Positions 1-13,068 are shown, counted from the first letter of the stretch. The stretch is 64,000 nt of DNA from Isoetes taiwanensis (GCA_021234155.1 JAJEKV010000020.1:18965018-19029017); one strand, 5' to 3'. Made by a program: numbers and translations. Notes: a model not told the origin generated them from the letters alone.

Positions 1-2
1 AT

Positions 3-215
3 GCTCCTGCCTCAGCCAAGAAATTTGGGTCCTTGCTAATCAATTACCCTTATGTATCCTGCTGCTAACCACCCACTCGCGTTGCTCCTGCAAAAAAATC
101 GCCGAGAAGAGGGAAAAAGGAGGAAGTCACTGCTAGCGAGGTTGCTAGGTATGTCCACAAAGAACCAAGTTTTCCTTGCATGCTGGGACAAGCGGCTTAT
201 GGATGCTTAATGTAG
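3..215 (+). pseudogene. Exon-like remnant, unidentified
   Basis: One frame reads a Lys/Arg-rich segment (AKKSPRRGKKEEVTASEVAR) followed by a short hydrophobic C-terminus and a TAG at 213-215. The same frame is interrupted by a TAA at about 66-68. The composition is protein-like and differs from the A-rich DNA that follows. I do not recognise the family. It could be the last exon of a gene that starts outside the window, or a decayed copy. Confidence 0.25.
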
Positions 216-2346
216 GTGTGTGATGCACCAAATAGGTCTAATGTTGAATGCGGTTGGTTGAGAGACCAGGAATAGCAGTTTTGATGCACAAAATCTATAA
301 AAAAATATGGTACTAGACTTTAATCAATCGATTTGCAGCAGCGGTGATGGAATTCTTGGAGGACCCAGATCTTCTCGAAGAATATTGATGGGTTAACTTA
401 CAGATGCCGAGGATGCGAATCTCTGTCAGATCTCCATTGTAAACTTCGTGAGCTTTTCTAAAGTTATTATTCTTGAAATATAAGGCAGAATGAATATGAA
501 TCCTGATGCTTCATGCAATTGATACCAGTGATGATTATAACCTAGATATTGTAGAAGAAACGGTTTTTTACATGCAGCACGATAACTAAACACTATCCCA
601 TCCCACCTGTTAGCTTTCAAAAATGATCATTCTTATGCTGGACTTAAGTACATGAAGCATGAGCAGAAATACAGCATGCATTAATGTTCATTTTGTCCAA
701 GCAAGTCGAAACGAAAGTGTGCAGTTGCCGTTCATGTAACTCATATTAAATTACTTGGAAAGCTTTTACAATAGAACAACAGACCTGATTTAGTGGCAAT
801 CATGTCTGATTAATGAAGAACCCTTTTTAGTCAAAGTAGAAAACATGTGCATGATGATTCTAATGCATCCATGAACTTAAAATACAAAAGTATGCCACGA
901 CAAATTTTGAGCCTTGAAGTTTTGGCTAAAAGAAATAATATGAATATTTAAAACTGAGAATATTTCGCCTTTCTGTTTTAAGAAAACTAAAGAGAAAAAA
1001 AAAACCCCCAGTCTGAAGAAAACAAGTACAAGACTAGTTACCCAGACTTTTAAGACTAGAAATTCCATTTGGAATAAAAAGCCCATACACGTGCAACCTT
1101 GGATAGGTTAAGGTGCATAATAACCTAACCAAGCCTTGAAAGGATCGACAATAGAAGAAAAAGAAAATAAGTATACAACATGGAGTACATTAGTAATGTA
1201 TAACTTTAAACCATTAAAGAAGCAAATGAAAAAAACACTGAAAAATAAAAATTAATAAACAATGGTTAAACCACGTAAACGAATAGGAATATAAACAAAT
1301 GAAGATAAAGATAAACAAAGGAAAATAAAGATAAAGATACTAAATAATAACAAGGGAAGACAAGAAAGAAGATATAGTAGGAAACACACAAAAGATAAAA
1401 GAAAACAAGAAACAATATAAGCAGCCTGAAAGACTGAAATCCGAGAGTGACAGTAAGTAAAAAGTAGTTTAAGGAACATAATAAAGAAGTAAAGGCGCAC
1501 CAAAACTTGAAAGGATAGAAAGAAAAGGGAAAAAGAAACCGGTTAAATTAAGCTTACTGTCTTTATAATGGAACAGAGTAATAACAAAGAAGTACAAAAA
1601 TAAGATAAACATACAACCAAAATGGACATATAGAATGTTATCCATCAACAAAAGATTTGTAGAATATCACCAAAACTGAGGTTCAGTAGAAGTAGCTTTG
1701 CAAAGAAAAATAATGTCGAAAAAACGTTTATGAGCATCAACATTGCTCCCAAGCACACCAAGTACACGCATGGAGGGTTGAGTCCGGTTACCTGTACCAC
1801 AAGAAATTAGACAAGCATTAGAATGGTTGCTAATAACAGGGTAACAGGTAAGCAATGGACAAAACCGGCTTATCGCCTTTCACCACAATAACTTAGAAAT
1901 ATATTTAAAATTTAATATGTCAGAAAAACTTAAGAGAATACGGTGAAACAAGAAAAGACATAAGCACAAAAGATCATTAGATGGGAAAAAATGGTAGCTA
2001 TGGCCAAACAAAAGATCGATACTACAGAGAAAACGTATGGGACACCACCAAAATGGTAAATAACAAGGTAAGGAATGAACTTCTGTCTATAATTACTTAT
2101 GCCAAGCGTCTGGAAACAAATAGCCAGGAATGAAATTATGTCTTGAGTTTCATAGGTCCAATATCTTAAAAACTGAAAATACCTAGCTGAAGTAGGACAA
2201 GGAACTAATTCATAATCTGGATCAAACGTTGTAGCTTAAAAAGTGAATCAATCTAGGAACACAGCGGGAGAAAATAGGCCAGGGCAGAGATAAAGGAAAA
2301 GCTACAAGGCAAAGAATGAACTTATGTCACGTGTAACAAATGCTAA
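216..2346. other. A-rich non-coding stretch
   Basis: Strongly A-rich plus strand with long runs of GAAAATAAAGATAAAG-type sequence around 1250-1400. No convincing coding region was seen; the short ORFs are products of low complexity. A diverged duplication of roughly 45 bp occurs near 2075-2118 and 2316-2360 (GAATGAACTTNTGTC...GTCT). Confidence 0.5.
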
Positions 2347-3367
2347 GTGTCTAAAAAACTGGCAATAATTAGCTACAGCAGGGTTATAAGGTTAGGAATA
2401 AATTTATGTCTTGATTTACAAAGTTCCAACCTGAAACTGAAACCAGATGAGATATCTCCAGAAAGTTTCAAAGCTCATATGTATCCCATTATCCCAACTA
2501 GGGTAGTGGAAGATTTGGCCGCATTAAATGGAAACAAGATGTGGACCATGTGGTCACTACAACTTGTAGCTCCATTCAGTCTGGACGCTTTAATCACTCT
2601 TACAACAATCAATGGAAAAAAGATCATTGATGAATTTAAAGCGGAATGTTACAAGGATGCCATCAACAATATGAGCTCTGTGCAAAATGAGGTGATTCTG
2701 AAAGACATTAGCATGCAGGTCTTTGATGCTGGCAGATGCTCTAAGCCAATTAAACTTCATTGCAAAGGGAAAATTCCCCCTCTGATCAAGCGAAGCAAGG
2801 ACTATCACAAGTTGGTCTGGAAGTACAACATACCATTCATAAAATGTACCTGCTAGCAAAATGATTAGTGCCCCAAAAGCAACACATTATGGTTTGACCA
2901 TGCCTTGTGGTTCTTGGCACTGCTGGATCACGTCAGACAAGCTGGAAGTACAGTTCATATCATTTATACAATGGTTGCTTCTTGATTCTACAAAAGAAGC
3001 AATCAGAGCATTGGTAGTGTTTATGTACACCAGGGAGCTAATGATAATTGGAGCAGAAGAATATGCAGAAAAGAAACCAAGGTTACTTCAGAGTTATGGT
3101 GAAAATGAAGGGCCTAGGTATATTGAACAGCTGTTTCTTCCACAGGAATTTAGCGCAGGTCTGGCCAGAAAAAGAAATGCCCCCACAAAGAGGTTTTCTT
3201 TAAACCTAAATGAAGCTGCAAGTGAATCAAATTCTGGAATGAGCTTTGCTATCACACCTCAGCTTACAACTAGGGGACGTGGCAGAAATAGAGGTAGTAG
3301 AGGAAGGAAGGAAGGAAGGAAGTATATTTTAACGTCCACGGAGGCCAACTGGCCTATGAGACGGTGA
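2347..3367 (+). pseudogene. Broken gene entering copy 1 of the array
   Basis: Two plus-strand ORFs in different frames, 2347-2856 (169 codons) and 2861-3367 (168 codons), have balanced, protein-like composition and abut with a frame change, suggesting one disrupted gene. Neither is recognised. The second ORF crosses position 3157, where the tandem array begins, without losing frame: unique sequence encodes up to about FLPQEFSAG, and array sequence encodes the rest, ending in an Arg/Gly-rich tail (TTRGRGRNRGSRGRK) that runs into a GGAA microsatellite. The amplified segment therefore begins inside this ORF. A possible splice acceptor (TTCTTCCACAG) just before 3147 leaves open that the last part is a separate exon. 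Confidence 0.35.
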
Positions 3368-3508
3368 TACAATGTAGTGGAAAGTTTCCAAACACAAAAG
3401 AAAACAACAGAAACCCTGTACAATGTGTCTCTACCACTGGGATGAAAAAACCCCCCATGTGGGAGGAAAAACCCTTGTAGTAGGCGTTGAGAGGCCCTAT
3501 CTGGGCGC

Positions 3509-4002
3509 TCAAATTCCCTGTGCTGTGAGGGACTCCCTGACGGTGGAGACTTGCAGAATGTAGGATGCGAGACGTGCCACCATTGGCGAAGCCAGCAGTT
3601 GATGAATTGCTATCTCAGAGCATCTGAGATCGGCATGAGCTGCTCGGATGTGTGCATATGCTGGGCATTCCTGTAGAGCATGGAAGGAAGGCACTACAAT
3701 CCACAATTCTCACGAACTTGTGGATATACTCCAAACTCAGCTTTAAGCTTTGGAAATGGGAGTCGTAGTGTCAGCAACCAAGAAACTCCAACATCTTCTG
3801 CAACATCATCCATCCAAGTTCTGAAATGACCCCACTTATGACTCCAAAAAAACTGAAATATCAGTGACCAATATGGCCATGAGTACTCCAATCTTGGAGC
3901 AAAGTTATCTTTGTTTTTAGTCATTTGAGACTCTTGAAATGAAAGTTGTAGAAGTTTTTCAAGTATTTCATTTATTAATATTAAAGTATCTAAAGTATTC
4001 AT
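3509..4002 (-). pseudogene. Two-part minus-strand ORF, unidentified (copy 1)
   Basis: Two overlapping minus-strand ORFs (3694-4002 and 3509-3706) would read as one protein of about 165 residues if a one-base shift near 3700 is allowed. The upstream part is aromatic-rich (SWPYWSLIFQFFWSHKWGHF, then WMDDVAEDVGVSWLL). The downstream part looks helical (AHIRAAHADLRCSEIAIHQL, then LASPMVARLASYILQVST). Acceptor-like sites occur (GATATTTCAG, TGTTGCAG, CTCTACAG), so it may be a set of small exons. Both parts recur in all five copies. No family recognised. Confidence 0.35.
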
Positions 4003-4243
4003 TCTGCTACGTTGATATTAGTGCTTCATGTGCAAGTTTTCCCATTTACATAAAACTTCTTTTGCATGGTATTCACAAGAATAGGTCAAGGAGGACCAAA
4101 ACAGAAATTAAGTGAACACAATATATGTGTTCACAAAATTAATGGTACTTTGTGTGTTCACAAAACCAATGAGACTGGAAAGTTGACTATATGTGCAACT
4201 AAAAAAAATACTCTAGTTTTCAAAGCAAAATCCCAGAAGTAAC

Positions 4244-4412
4244 ATGGGTAAATATGATTCAGATCTAAAACGAAAGAACAAAAGATAATGGAACATTTCA
4301 ATTACGAAATATTGTATGATAACAAAGGGACTAAAGAAGACATAATACGTGGCAAGACATTGATCAAGGAAAATGGGAAGTTTCTGTTAACAAAGGAAGC
4401 AAAAGAAACAAG
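4244..4412 (+). pseudogene. Lysine-rich plus-strand exon (copy 1)
   Basis: Reads MGKYDSDLKRKNK, then after a one-base shift EHFNYEILYDNKGTKEDII and RGKTLIKENGKFLLTKEAK, and ends near a GGTGCTGCG or GGTCTTTG sequence that could be a splice donor. T/G-rich intron-like DNA follows, and a short downstream frame ends in EEACKAQYLDQLGLT with a stop near 4640-4660 (in copy 1 this frame is altered). Copy 2 keeps the first frame open across the shift, so the shift in the other copies may be an A-run error. Unidentified. Confidence 0.35.
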
Positions 4413-6328
4413 GTCTTTGCGCCGCGGAGGGTTGCCCCCTACGGTGGCGAGAATGTGTTTTCATGTTTCTTGTTGTCGTTTCGTTTTTCATGGTTCTTGT
4501 TGGGTCATTTTATGTGTGGGGGCTTATTAATGGTTTGAGCGTGGGGTTTTGTTTTGTGTTGTTTTGTTTTGTTTATGAATTGTACATGGACCAAGAAGAG
4601 GCTTGCAAAGCTCGATTACCTAGACCAATTAGGATTGGCGTGATTATGATCTTTGTCTAAAACATATTAGCCATTCATGAAGAATGCTTTTTGTAGTTAT
4701 ATTAGTAATGGAAATTGTGCGGGGGGCTGTATGAATACATGCTTTCATTTTCTTAGTGAATGCATACAAATATTAAGAATAGAGTACCCAATGGTACAAA
4801 AGGACCAATTCGTGCTTTGGTAATATAACAATCCCATTTCGAATATGTGTGTTTAAGTGCCTTGATGATGTAGTAATCCCATTTCTAATATGCACGTTTA
4901 ACTTGGTTGGTGTCAGTTAATTTTGGTTCGGCATAGTGGTGAACCATTCTTAATCGAGTCCTCATATTTTCTTGCATCCTCACGACCATATACATATTCC
5001 TGTGTTCTCTATAGATTCTTGATTCTTCTTCTCGAGTATTTAGAGTTCTATATTATAGATCTCTCATATATTGTTGTGCTCCATATAGACTCTTGATTCT
5101 TCTTTTCGAGTATTTCGAGTTCCACATTATTATGGCTTTCCCATATTTTGCTTGGACCAGAAAATGAACTATGTCTCAATAACAATAAAGATATAAGGAC
5201 TGTACCCAGTTCAGGCATGCCAACATCCTAGGGAACATAACATGCCATTTACAGACCTTGTGGCTCTCAATACCACCAACCCATAGACTTCCATAGACTC
5301 TGTCCCGATCTCCAACGATCCATTTATCTCTCCAACGATCCACTTACCCCTTGCCTTCTTTCGCAAAGCCAAATTCAAATGCTTATGACTTACTATATTG
5401 GAGGTTAGAAATGCGTGGTTAGATGGCCCAATTATGGCGCAACTCTAGAGATTCTTGTAGGTATCTTGAGGAAATTTTAAGCGATTGTAAGAAATCTAAA
5501 GGAATATATAAGAATCTAATAAATAATCTTGAAGAGAAAGTCAACTACAGAATTTAAATGAATCTTGAAGAATCTAAAGGGATGCTGGAGAGCCTAATGG
5601 AACATTTAAAAAATCTAAAGAAACCTTGAGGCAATCTCAAGGGATTGAAATGAATCTTAAAGCCATTTTCTCTTCACCACCAGACCTCTTTCACATCATT
5701 TGGAACCAGACACTAATTACGCCCTTGCAACAACTTTATATATAAATGTGGTTATGAAACATTTGAAAAACCCAATCAAGTGTTTAGGAAAGCATGCAAG
5801 TCGAGTTCCTAACAACTATGCTAGCATTTATTTTAGATACAAACTATATTGAAAGTAGTTTTGCAATTTGAGGAGAACTTGGAACTAACGACTCAAGAGT
5901 CTAGAATCTTGCCCAACAACAACCGAATGGTTGCATCCAACTGGCGACAACGACAAGACTCGGTCTTCTTATGACATTCAATTACGATATATTCATGGCG
6001 ACCACGATATAAGAGAATCCTAGTGTGAAATTGACCATGCACATTGCATGGACCCTCATTTAAATCGACCTTGAACATACCACGTGAAGGCATTATTTAT
6101 TCAAGTATATACCAATTGTTAGGTATGAAGCACTCATTTGTAACAAAGCCAATAAATCGAGCGGAATGTATCAACCCCCTTTCTTATAGAGTTATAAAGT
6201 TAAGATAGTGACAAAGGATAGAAGATATAAATGTCTTGAATGCATGAGGACCTAGAACATAAAGGCTATCAACGTCTCACCCCACCCCACCTCAAGTTGC
6301 TTCTTGTATCAGTACAGTTCCTGTATAC

Positions 6329-6414
6329 AACAATTTCATTATAGTTTCAATTCTGCTGTGTTAGGCATGCATCCTCGTGTTAACACGGTGAATTGAAACT
6401 ATAATGAAATTGTT
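6329..6414. repeat. Inverted repeat / hairpin (copy 1)
   Basis: Imperfect version of the hairpin that is perfect at 27645-27731. The right arm differs at a CAG-containing stretch (ACACGGTGAATTG). Confidence 0.8.
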
Positions 6415-7025
6415 GTTCTGAGATAACCCCATCGGCCCGAGAATCTGTTAGCTAAAATCCGGCCAAGAACAGTGATAATCTATGCTCAAGAACTACAATA
6501 ACTATAAATTAAGCCAAGAAACTGCCATGCAAATCCAAATCCAAATCCAAATCCATAGCCATAGCTTGCTGCAAGAATCCTTGAAGCTCGCAAAAAAAAA
6601 ATTCTGTGGGGAAAGTCAATCGGTCCCCTTTCTAATGTGGCGATGTAGGGGAAAGTCACCGGTCCCCTTTCTAATGTGGCGGTGACCCGCTCCCCTGCGT
6701 CGGTCGCGGGATCCCACCGCCCACCTTGGAAAGGGTCTCGATTGTCATTCCCCATACAACTCATGAAGTGGGACATGGTGAAGTGGGATACTGAAGAGTA
6801 AAAGGTGCGTAATACATTTTACTTGGGATTGCTTGTTGAGTACGGTTTTAACTAGAACAAAGCAACTTCGGCAAAATGTGGGTTAAAAACTTTCGTTCCG
6901 ATCGATCTCCATTCAAACAATTACGGCATGAAAACACGAAGTCCTTATACAAAAGACATTCGTGCAAAAAGAACATGGTTACTATATTGAAATTGTCGTG
7001 AAAAAACATTTCCAAGCGCAATCAA

Positions 7026-8038
7026 TTAGATCGCATGTGCAACCTGGTCTATATCCCATGTAGTTTCTTTAGTTTCAAGGTTTGCATAATAGACATCTTC
7101 TCGAATTTTGTCATCAAAGTATGCCCGTTTAACTCTTTCCCTCCTACATATATAAAAAAAGATCGGCAATTGATAAAAGAATACCAAATTATCGCCATTC
7201 ACGAAATACAAAATGGTGAGCATCAAGAACGGACTCTATCCCAAATAACTCTAACAAATCAATAAACCGCGATTTCTTTTTCACGCTTCCTCTCCAATTT
7301 TGCGGGATCATATAGAACTTTGTCTTCATCTTTCTAACTTCCATGTAGTTCCTCTTTTTGCAGCCATCCACTACAAGTTTGTGACTAAAGTTATGAGTGC
7401 TTTAAACTACACCTTCAACTATCAAACACTTGATAAGCCGATGTAATACCTTGTCTACAAGAAAAACAACTTTCTTCTTTGACCTATAGGGTTAGGTACT
7501 TGGTTTGGGCCTCCTTAACATACAATATTTGAAAAAATTATAAGTATAGATATAGTTATGTACCTTTATTATTTGTTTTCTTCTCTTCCCGATTGCTACC
7601 TCCACTTGTAATGGTATCACTATCTTCCTTTACCTTAGGCTTAGAAGCCTCCACCGAGGGGTGCAAACAAGATGCGAGACTATGGCGGCTTTCGGATTGG
7701 GCGAGAACTGGAAAGCGATGGAGCGAGGAGCAGAGATGGCGAGGTGCAATAGCAACAGAAGCAGGAACCAGGGGAAACAAGAAGTAGGATATTTATCAGA
7801 CAATGCTTGCTCATAATGCTCACTTTGGCCATAAGGTTCCATAATCCCATTTGCTAACAATGCGTTGTAAGATGGAAACTGTGGAGGGTAACAATAAAAG
7901 CAGTTGGGATGCCTTCTTCGAGAATATGTGGAGTAGACACGGCATGTGAGAATGTAAACCGAGGTACTTCTATCCGCAATTTTTCCAGGTGAAGGTGATG
8001 GCAAAGGTGGTGGCTCCAATGGCATATGGCATGCACAG
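7026..8038 (-). pseudogene. FNBP4-like 3' exons with WW motif (copy 1)
   Basis: Same block as 47376-48383, with more frame breaks: the WW exon reads FDDKIREDVYYANLETKETT, and the proline-rich exon contains several CAG/CTG-centred changes (7650-7760). Not expressible as it stands. Confidence 0.55.
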
Positions 8039-8301
8039 GTATAGTGATCCAGATTCACCAAAAGGGAAAGAATGTCTCAAAACAGAAAGAGGTAAAGGCT
8101 ACGAGATGTTTGATGGTTAATGCATAATAAGCAAATATCTCCAACCTTTATGCAAGCAAGTTAGATGCCATTGGTTTGATTTATTTAACTATAATCATGA
8201 CAGGCTAGCAGAAAAATACTGTATATTATTACAATGTCCAAATATGTTGGATGTATTATATCCTTACTTTATGCTGCAACCAGCAGGAAAACAATACATA
8301 C

Positions 8302-9513
8302 CTTTCTACTGTCCAAATATGATGGATGCACTTTATCACATCCTTACACTTTACATATCCTCTAGGAAGCAGGGCCAAGAGATTTAAGAGATTGATGCAT
8401 CCATCAAGTTGTTCGGGCTTTGGCGACTTCTTTTTTATGCGTTAAGTATATGGTTTCTTTGTGTTGACCTTCCCGGATCTATCTATGTGCAGTACAGGGT
8501 TTGAGAATCCACATTTCTCACTTTGACACTACAACATTCCATATCCCACCGGAACGTTCTTCTAGAAAAAAAGTTTTGCCGCTGTTAAGACAAGGTGAGT
8601 CTCTTTTGGCTAGCGAAAAGTGATTTTGCAACCAAACATCAAATGAAGTCTTCTGCTGTAACCCATTATCATTAAGAAGATATTGATAAATAACTGCCGC
8701 TCCTTTTCCATCTTATGAAGAAGCTTGTTTAGTGTTTTTGCATCAAAACTATCATGTATCACGGGTATCGAATTTTTTCCGTCTGCGGGGAGGGGATCAG
8801 ATTCATCAAGAGGGGCAACTCTAAATTCAAAAACTTCAAACACTTAATATAATCGTTGAGGTCACATAGCACGTGGACAATAACACAATCCATGACATGC
8901 CGCAAAGCGGTAGATGGTCCTCAAATGGGTTTAACTTAGCGACTACCAACGCAGAAAGCTCTACATGCCCACTTTCAATCCACACAAAGAATCCAAAGCA
9001 TCGCCATCTTTCTTTGCAATGTCTATTCAATCATTGTTGGAAGGATCGATAAGATATCATGTGCCATCTTACTTCGCCTCTTTTGCTTTGACTAAAGGCA
9101 TCAAAGAGACATCTTGTGCGTGTAGGATTCTCTGACTCAAAAACAAGCGAAGCAAAAATATGTTTGCGGTATCTTCCATTCTTCTTTGATTCTTTGCCCT
9201 TCCGCCATATGAATCGGGTTTATTCAAAACATAACCATTTAAAAGTTCGATAATGTCCTAGACAAATCGGACTCCACGAGCAACCTTACAGATTTACCAA
9301 CATGTATACGGTTTGAGGGCGTTATATTAATGTTCTCCAAAGCGAAGCACATACTTCCATTAGAGCATTATTTGCCGCTTTTGCCAAAACCTGTCTTCTA
9401 CCAATACTTGCAGAATCTATCTCACCATCCTCAGGTATGCTTTCGTTTCCAATATGTAGCATAATAACAGGGGGTTTTCTTTGTGTTTTTGTACGCTTTT
9501 CACAAAGGTTTTC
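8302..9513 (-). pseudogene. Urb2/Npa2-like fragment (copy 1)
   Basis: Counterpart of 37954-39160 with multiple small frame breaks, most at CAG/CTG positions (for example near 9000, 9130 and 9350). Confidence 0.4.
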
Positions 9514-10375
9514 CTAAGATTTCATGGCGTATTCGAATGGGTGTACTAATGCGTACATCTAGAGTGCACCATTTCTTAGTCGTTGATTTAACTTTTTTTT
9601 TTCAAAGGTCCAACATCCAAGGGCTCAGAACAAAAGCCCTCTTTTTATTTTAGGGGCTGAAGATGCAAGGCTCATGGATAGCATTGTGGAGCTATGGTGG
9701 CCCTGTGTCACCTCTTTGCTTGTTCGGCCTCCAGTGGCGAGAAAGTTTCGTCTTTGATGAATCTTGGGACATGGCCACAACTATTTTGGGACAAATCCAG
9801 GAAAACCTATTTTGTTTTTCTACCTCGGATATGGGTGGTGCTTCCTCCGGCATTAGACTCTGATGCAACCCTCTTAGCTTCTGCGCAAAGATTAAAGTGG
9901 AGGAAGGAGCAAAAGACCTCGAATCTGCCCGCCAGAATTTGGCCATTATTCTTCCCTTCTTTCTTGCATGCATTGCTCCATTAGCCTGGCTTCATGCAGC
10001 CTAAATAACTTGCATGCATTCTTTGCATTAGCTTTGGATTCGAGGGGCTTACTTTTGTGCCATCCCGTAACCTCTTTGTGCGAGTTCGGATATTTGTCTT
10101 TATTTTTTCCTTTCATTTGAGTTACTAGTTGTTTTACGCAATGTGTGCACTCTGGTCTTAAGGCCTAGAAATCTTTTTTCCTTGTTTTGCCCATAGAATA
10201 TCTTTCATCAACGTTACCAGTGCCTCCGTCCAATCCATTGATGGCAACTAACACTGCCTCTGCTGTGAGGCCTTAATGCTAGGACTATTTAGGTTCTTGT
10301 TTGAAACATATCTATTGTGCAAGTTTGTTATCTATTATGTTATTTGATTCATGGTTATTTTATTTTATGTTACAG

Positions 10376-10843
10376 CATTTACCCACTAAACAACTCTGGC
10401 TCCAACTTGGATATTTACAAGAAGCAAAAAGAAATGATCAACACAATGAAATTGATATTTTATATTACAAGGGTTTGTATGTGGGTTGAAATCCCCAAAA
10501 TATCGAATATAGCATCACTAGCCAACATGGAGCACATATGCATGGACATTGAAAGTGGAGGTCACGTATTTGCACATTGGTAGTTATGTTGTTAATTACT
10601 ACTTATTGTCCAAATTACTAGTTATTACTAAAGGTGGTTATTAACAATTCTTTTTTTCTTAAAATTGTAGATATTAGTTCAACATCTTACAATGAGGCGA
10701 TTAGCACGAAAAGTGAGACCAGGGCTCAACATCACGAGCGGGAGTCATGCAAGCGAGAAGGCATCGCATTATGAAAAAATCATCATGCACAAGAAAATGT
10801 CATCGAATTTGAAGAGGCATAATTAAATTACATTATCCTATAA
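10376..10843 (+). pseudogene. Two-exon plus-strand fragment (copy 1)
   Basis: Counterpart of 50682-51155. The second exon is disrupted (GCACGAAAAGTGAGACC and following). Confidence 0.25.
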
Positions 10844-10997
10844 TATTATACTTATTAGGGCTTCTTTCTGATTTCCTTTATTTTTGTTATAATAATGTTA
10901 AATATTAGATTTCACATATTTGCTACATGTTTTGCATGTTTTTCGCATATGTTTGTTTTTTAGGGCCGAAGGGCCAAAAAAAAAATTTTTACAGTAT

Positions 10998-11460
10998 AAC
11001 AACCAATACATAACTACCATTAACATTAATGAACACAACCATTGGGTTTAACATATTTAAATTAAAATCCCCTTAAACCCCCTTTGGTTTGGGTGCTTAT
11101 TCACGAGGGGGTGGCGTAGGGCAGGCGAGAGGGGAGCGAGAGCCCTTGTGATTATATTTTCCACGTATAAAATCAACACCATATAGTATTTTGCTAAAAA
11201 TCTTATAGTATTTTGCATATGTTGTTATATGGTATACCAATTTGTGTACTTGCATACCCCACAAGCGAGGACTTTTACGTGCGGTGTAGATTAAGGAATA
11301 AGGGGTGAATATGCCTATCCAACAGCTCTCGTTGCCCGGAGTCACCCCCCGTGTGAATAAGCACCCAAACCAAAGGGGGTTTAAGGGGGATTTTAATTTA
11401 AATATGTTAAACCCAATGGTTGTGTTCATTAATGTTAATGGTAGTTATGTATTGGTTGTT
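10998..11460. mobile_element. TIR element, interior in orientation A (copy 1)
   Basis: About 120-bp terminal inverted repeats beginning AACAACCAATACATAAC flank a ~225 bp interior. The interior runs from ACGTGGAAAA-complement through GTGTACTTGCATACCCCAC to GTGAATATGCCTATCC on the plus strand (orientation A). Confidence 0.85.
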
Positions 11461-11695
11461 TCGAGGAGACATCGATGGCCAACACATTGGGCCCGGTGAG
11501 CTGGCCTGGCCCTCCGGCATAGACATAATGCTTGTGTTGATTGCTTTTATGAGCGAGTGTTGCACAAAATAAATCAGTCACAACCTTCTCATCCATTTTC
11601 AGGACATGTTTGCATCCAAGAGAAAGAAAAAAAAAGGGTTGTGCAGGTTGAGAACCGGAAAGAAATTGCAATAGCTTCTTCAAACATGAAGAAAT
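11461..11695 (-). pseudogene. Unidentified exon next to the TIR element (copy 1)
   Basis: Counterpart of 51772-51989 with frame changes at CAG/CTG positions (11500, 11650-11680). Confidence 0.3.
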
Positions 11696-12190
11696 TTGCG
11701 AGTAGTGGACGATGAACCTATTAAGAAAACACAAGGTATTTCAATTTGGAAAAAATCTCATTATGAAATAAGACAATTAGCAATTTATCTAGAAGTTAGC
11801 ACAAAATGAAAAGCAACTCACATTCCTCAAATCACTGAAAGTATGCATAATACAAGATCCTAGTTGAATAGCCTCAGAGGTGAGAGAATGGGTCATCGTG
11901 AGTCATTCCGACTTCACAATGATTTGCACAAAGAAGAGTATGCCACATGACGGTAATCCGGTTCCAAAACACATCCCACTCCACAAATTACCTCTCTTAC
12001 TTGAGTTGAGATCACATCCTTAGGTTTGCATGGTAGATCTTTTACAGGGTGTCCATATTTCATTCTACTGCAAGATTCATGATAAATCTGAGGTGCTGAC
12101 TTGCCTATATCCATTAGAATAGTGAAAATTGCTTCAAAAATCTTAAATGTGCTTCTAAAATGTGCTTCAAAATTGATCATTGTGGGTCAC

Positions 12191-12274
12191 CTCAGATGAT
12201 TCCCTTAAAGTTCTTGCTTCTTTTTCCTCCTCTTTCTCATCACTATACTGCCCGAGTAATGACAATGGATTTCC
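12191..12274 (-). pseudogene. FNBP4-like early exon (copy 1)
   Basis: After an acceptor GGGTTGCAG the exon reads GNPLSLLGQYSDEKEEEKEA and RTLRESSE, to a donor-like GAG|GTGACC. NPL.LLGQYSD followed by acidic residues is the N-terminal motif I associate with plant FNBP4-like WW proteins, matching the C-terminal exons elsewhere in the unit. Confidence 0.55.
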
Positions 12275-12392
12275 CTGCAACCCTGCAAACCAAAAGTTGA
12301 TCACAAGGAAAGCTAAAAATCCCTAAACCATTCTCATTGCTCTTAAACATAGCAATCTCGACATTCTAATTGCCCTTTGTGAAGCCAATTAA

Positions 12393-12764
12393 CATGACAT
12401 TATTCTCTTATCGCCCGGTGAATACGACATCACGGAGGATGAAGTTAAGAAACCAAACACTGTCTTTCTCAGCATAAACAACGAGGGTAATCTACAACTA
12501 GGTTCTTGTTATCCAAAAATTCCAGCAAAGCAAGAACCTAAAATCCCTATATCGGCAGAGAAAACAATAATCGAGTTTAGTTCCACACTTTCAAAGAAAG
12601 AAATAGCATCAAACCCGAGTGATCTTGCACGGGAAAATCTAGAATGGAGCGATACGGTATATTCCTCTATTTACGCTCCGATCCTTGCAACCGGGGACAT
12701 AAATTCGAAGGTGCGGCGAGGAAAAAAATGCCCCCACAAAGAGGTTTTCTTTAAACCTAAATGA
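12393..12764 (+). pseudogene. Plus-strand ORF across the copy 1/2 junction
   Basis: Same ORF as 31361-31705 but with a longer open frame upstream (LLSPGEYDITEDEVKK) and many CAG/CTG-type differences that happen not to break it. Ends at TGA 12762-12764. Confidence 0.4.
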
Positions 12765-13068
12765 AGCTGCAAGTGAATCAAATTCTGGAATGAGCTTTGC
12801 TATCACACCTCAACTTACAACTAGGGGACGTGGCAGAAATAGAGGTAGTAGAGGAAGGAAGGAAGGAAGGAAGGAAGTATATTTTAAGCGTCCACGGAGG
12901 CCAAGCGGCCTATGAGGCGGTGATACAATGTAGTGGAAAGTTTCCAAACACAAAAGAAAACAAATGAGAAACCACATGTACAATGTGTCTCTACCCTTTG
13001 GGATGAAAAACCCCCATGTGGGAGGAAAAACCCTTGTAGTAGGCGTTGAGAGGCCCTATCTCAAGCGC

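Larger units (their letters stand above)
3157..12708 (+). repeat. Array copy 1 (9552 bp)
   Basis: First copy. It lacks the 1.15 kb block found at 13602-14770 in copy 2; 26 unrelated bases (4044-4069) occupy the site. Many CAG/CTG positions differ from copies 3-5. GGAA count is 5. Confidence 0.95.

Noticed and set aside
877-1855. Several minus-strand ORFs of 60-83 codons
   Set aside because: Products of T-rich low-complexity sequence; Phe/Leu/Ser-rich with no domain.
5893-6093. 66-codon minus-strand ORF in copy 1
   Set aside because: Open in copy 1 only; broken in the other copies and without a recognisable motif.
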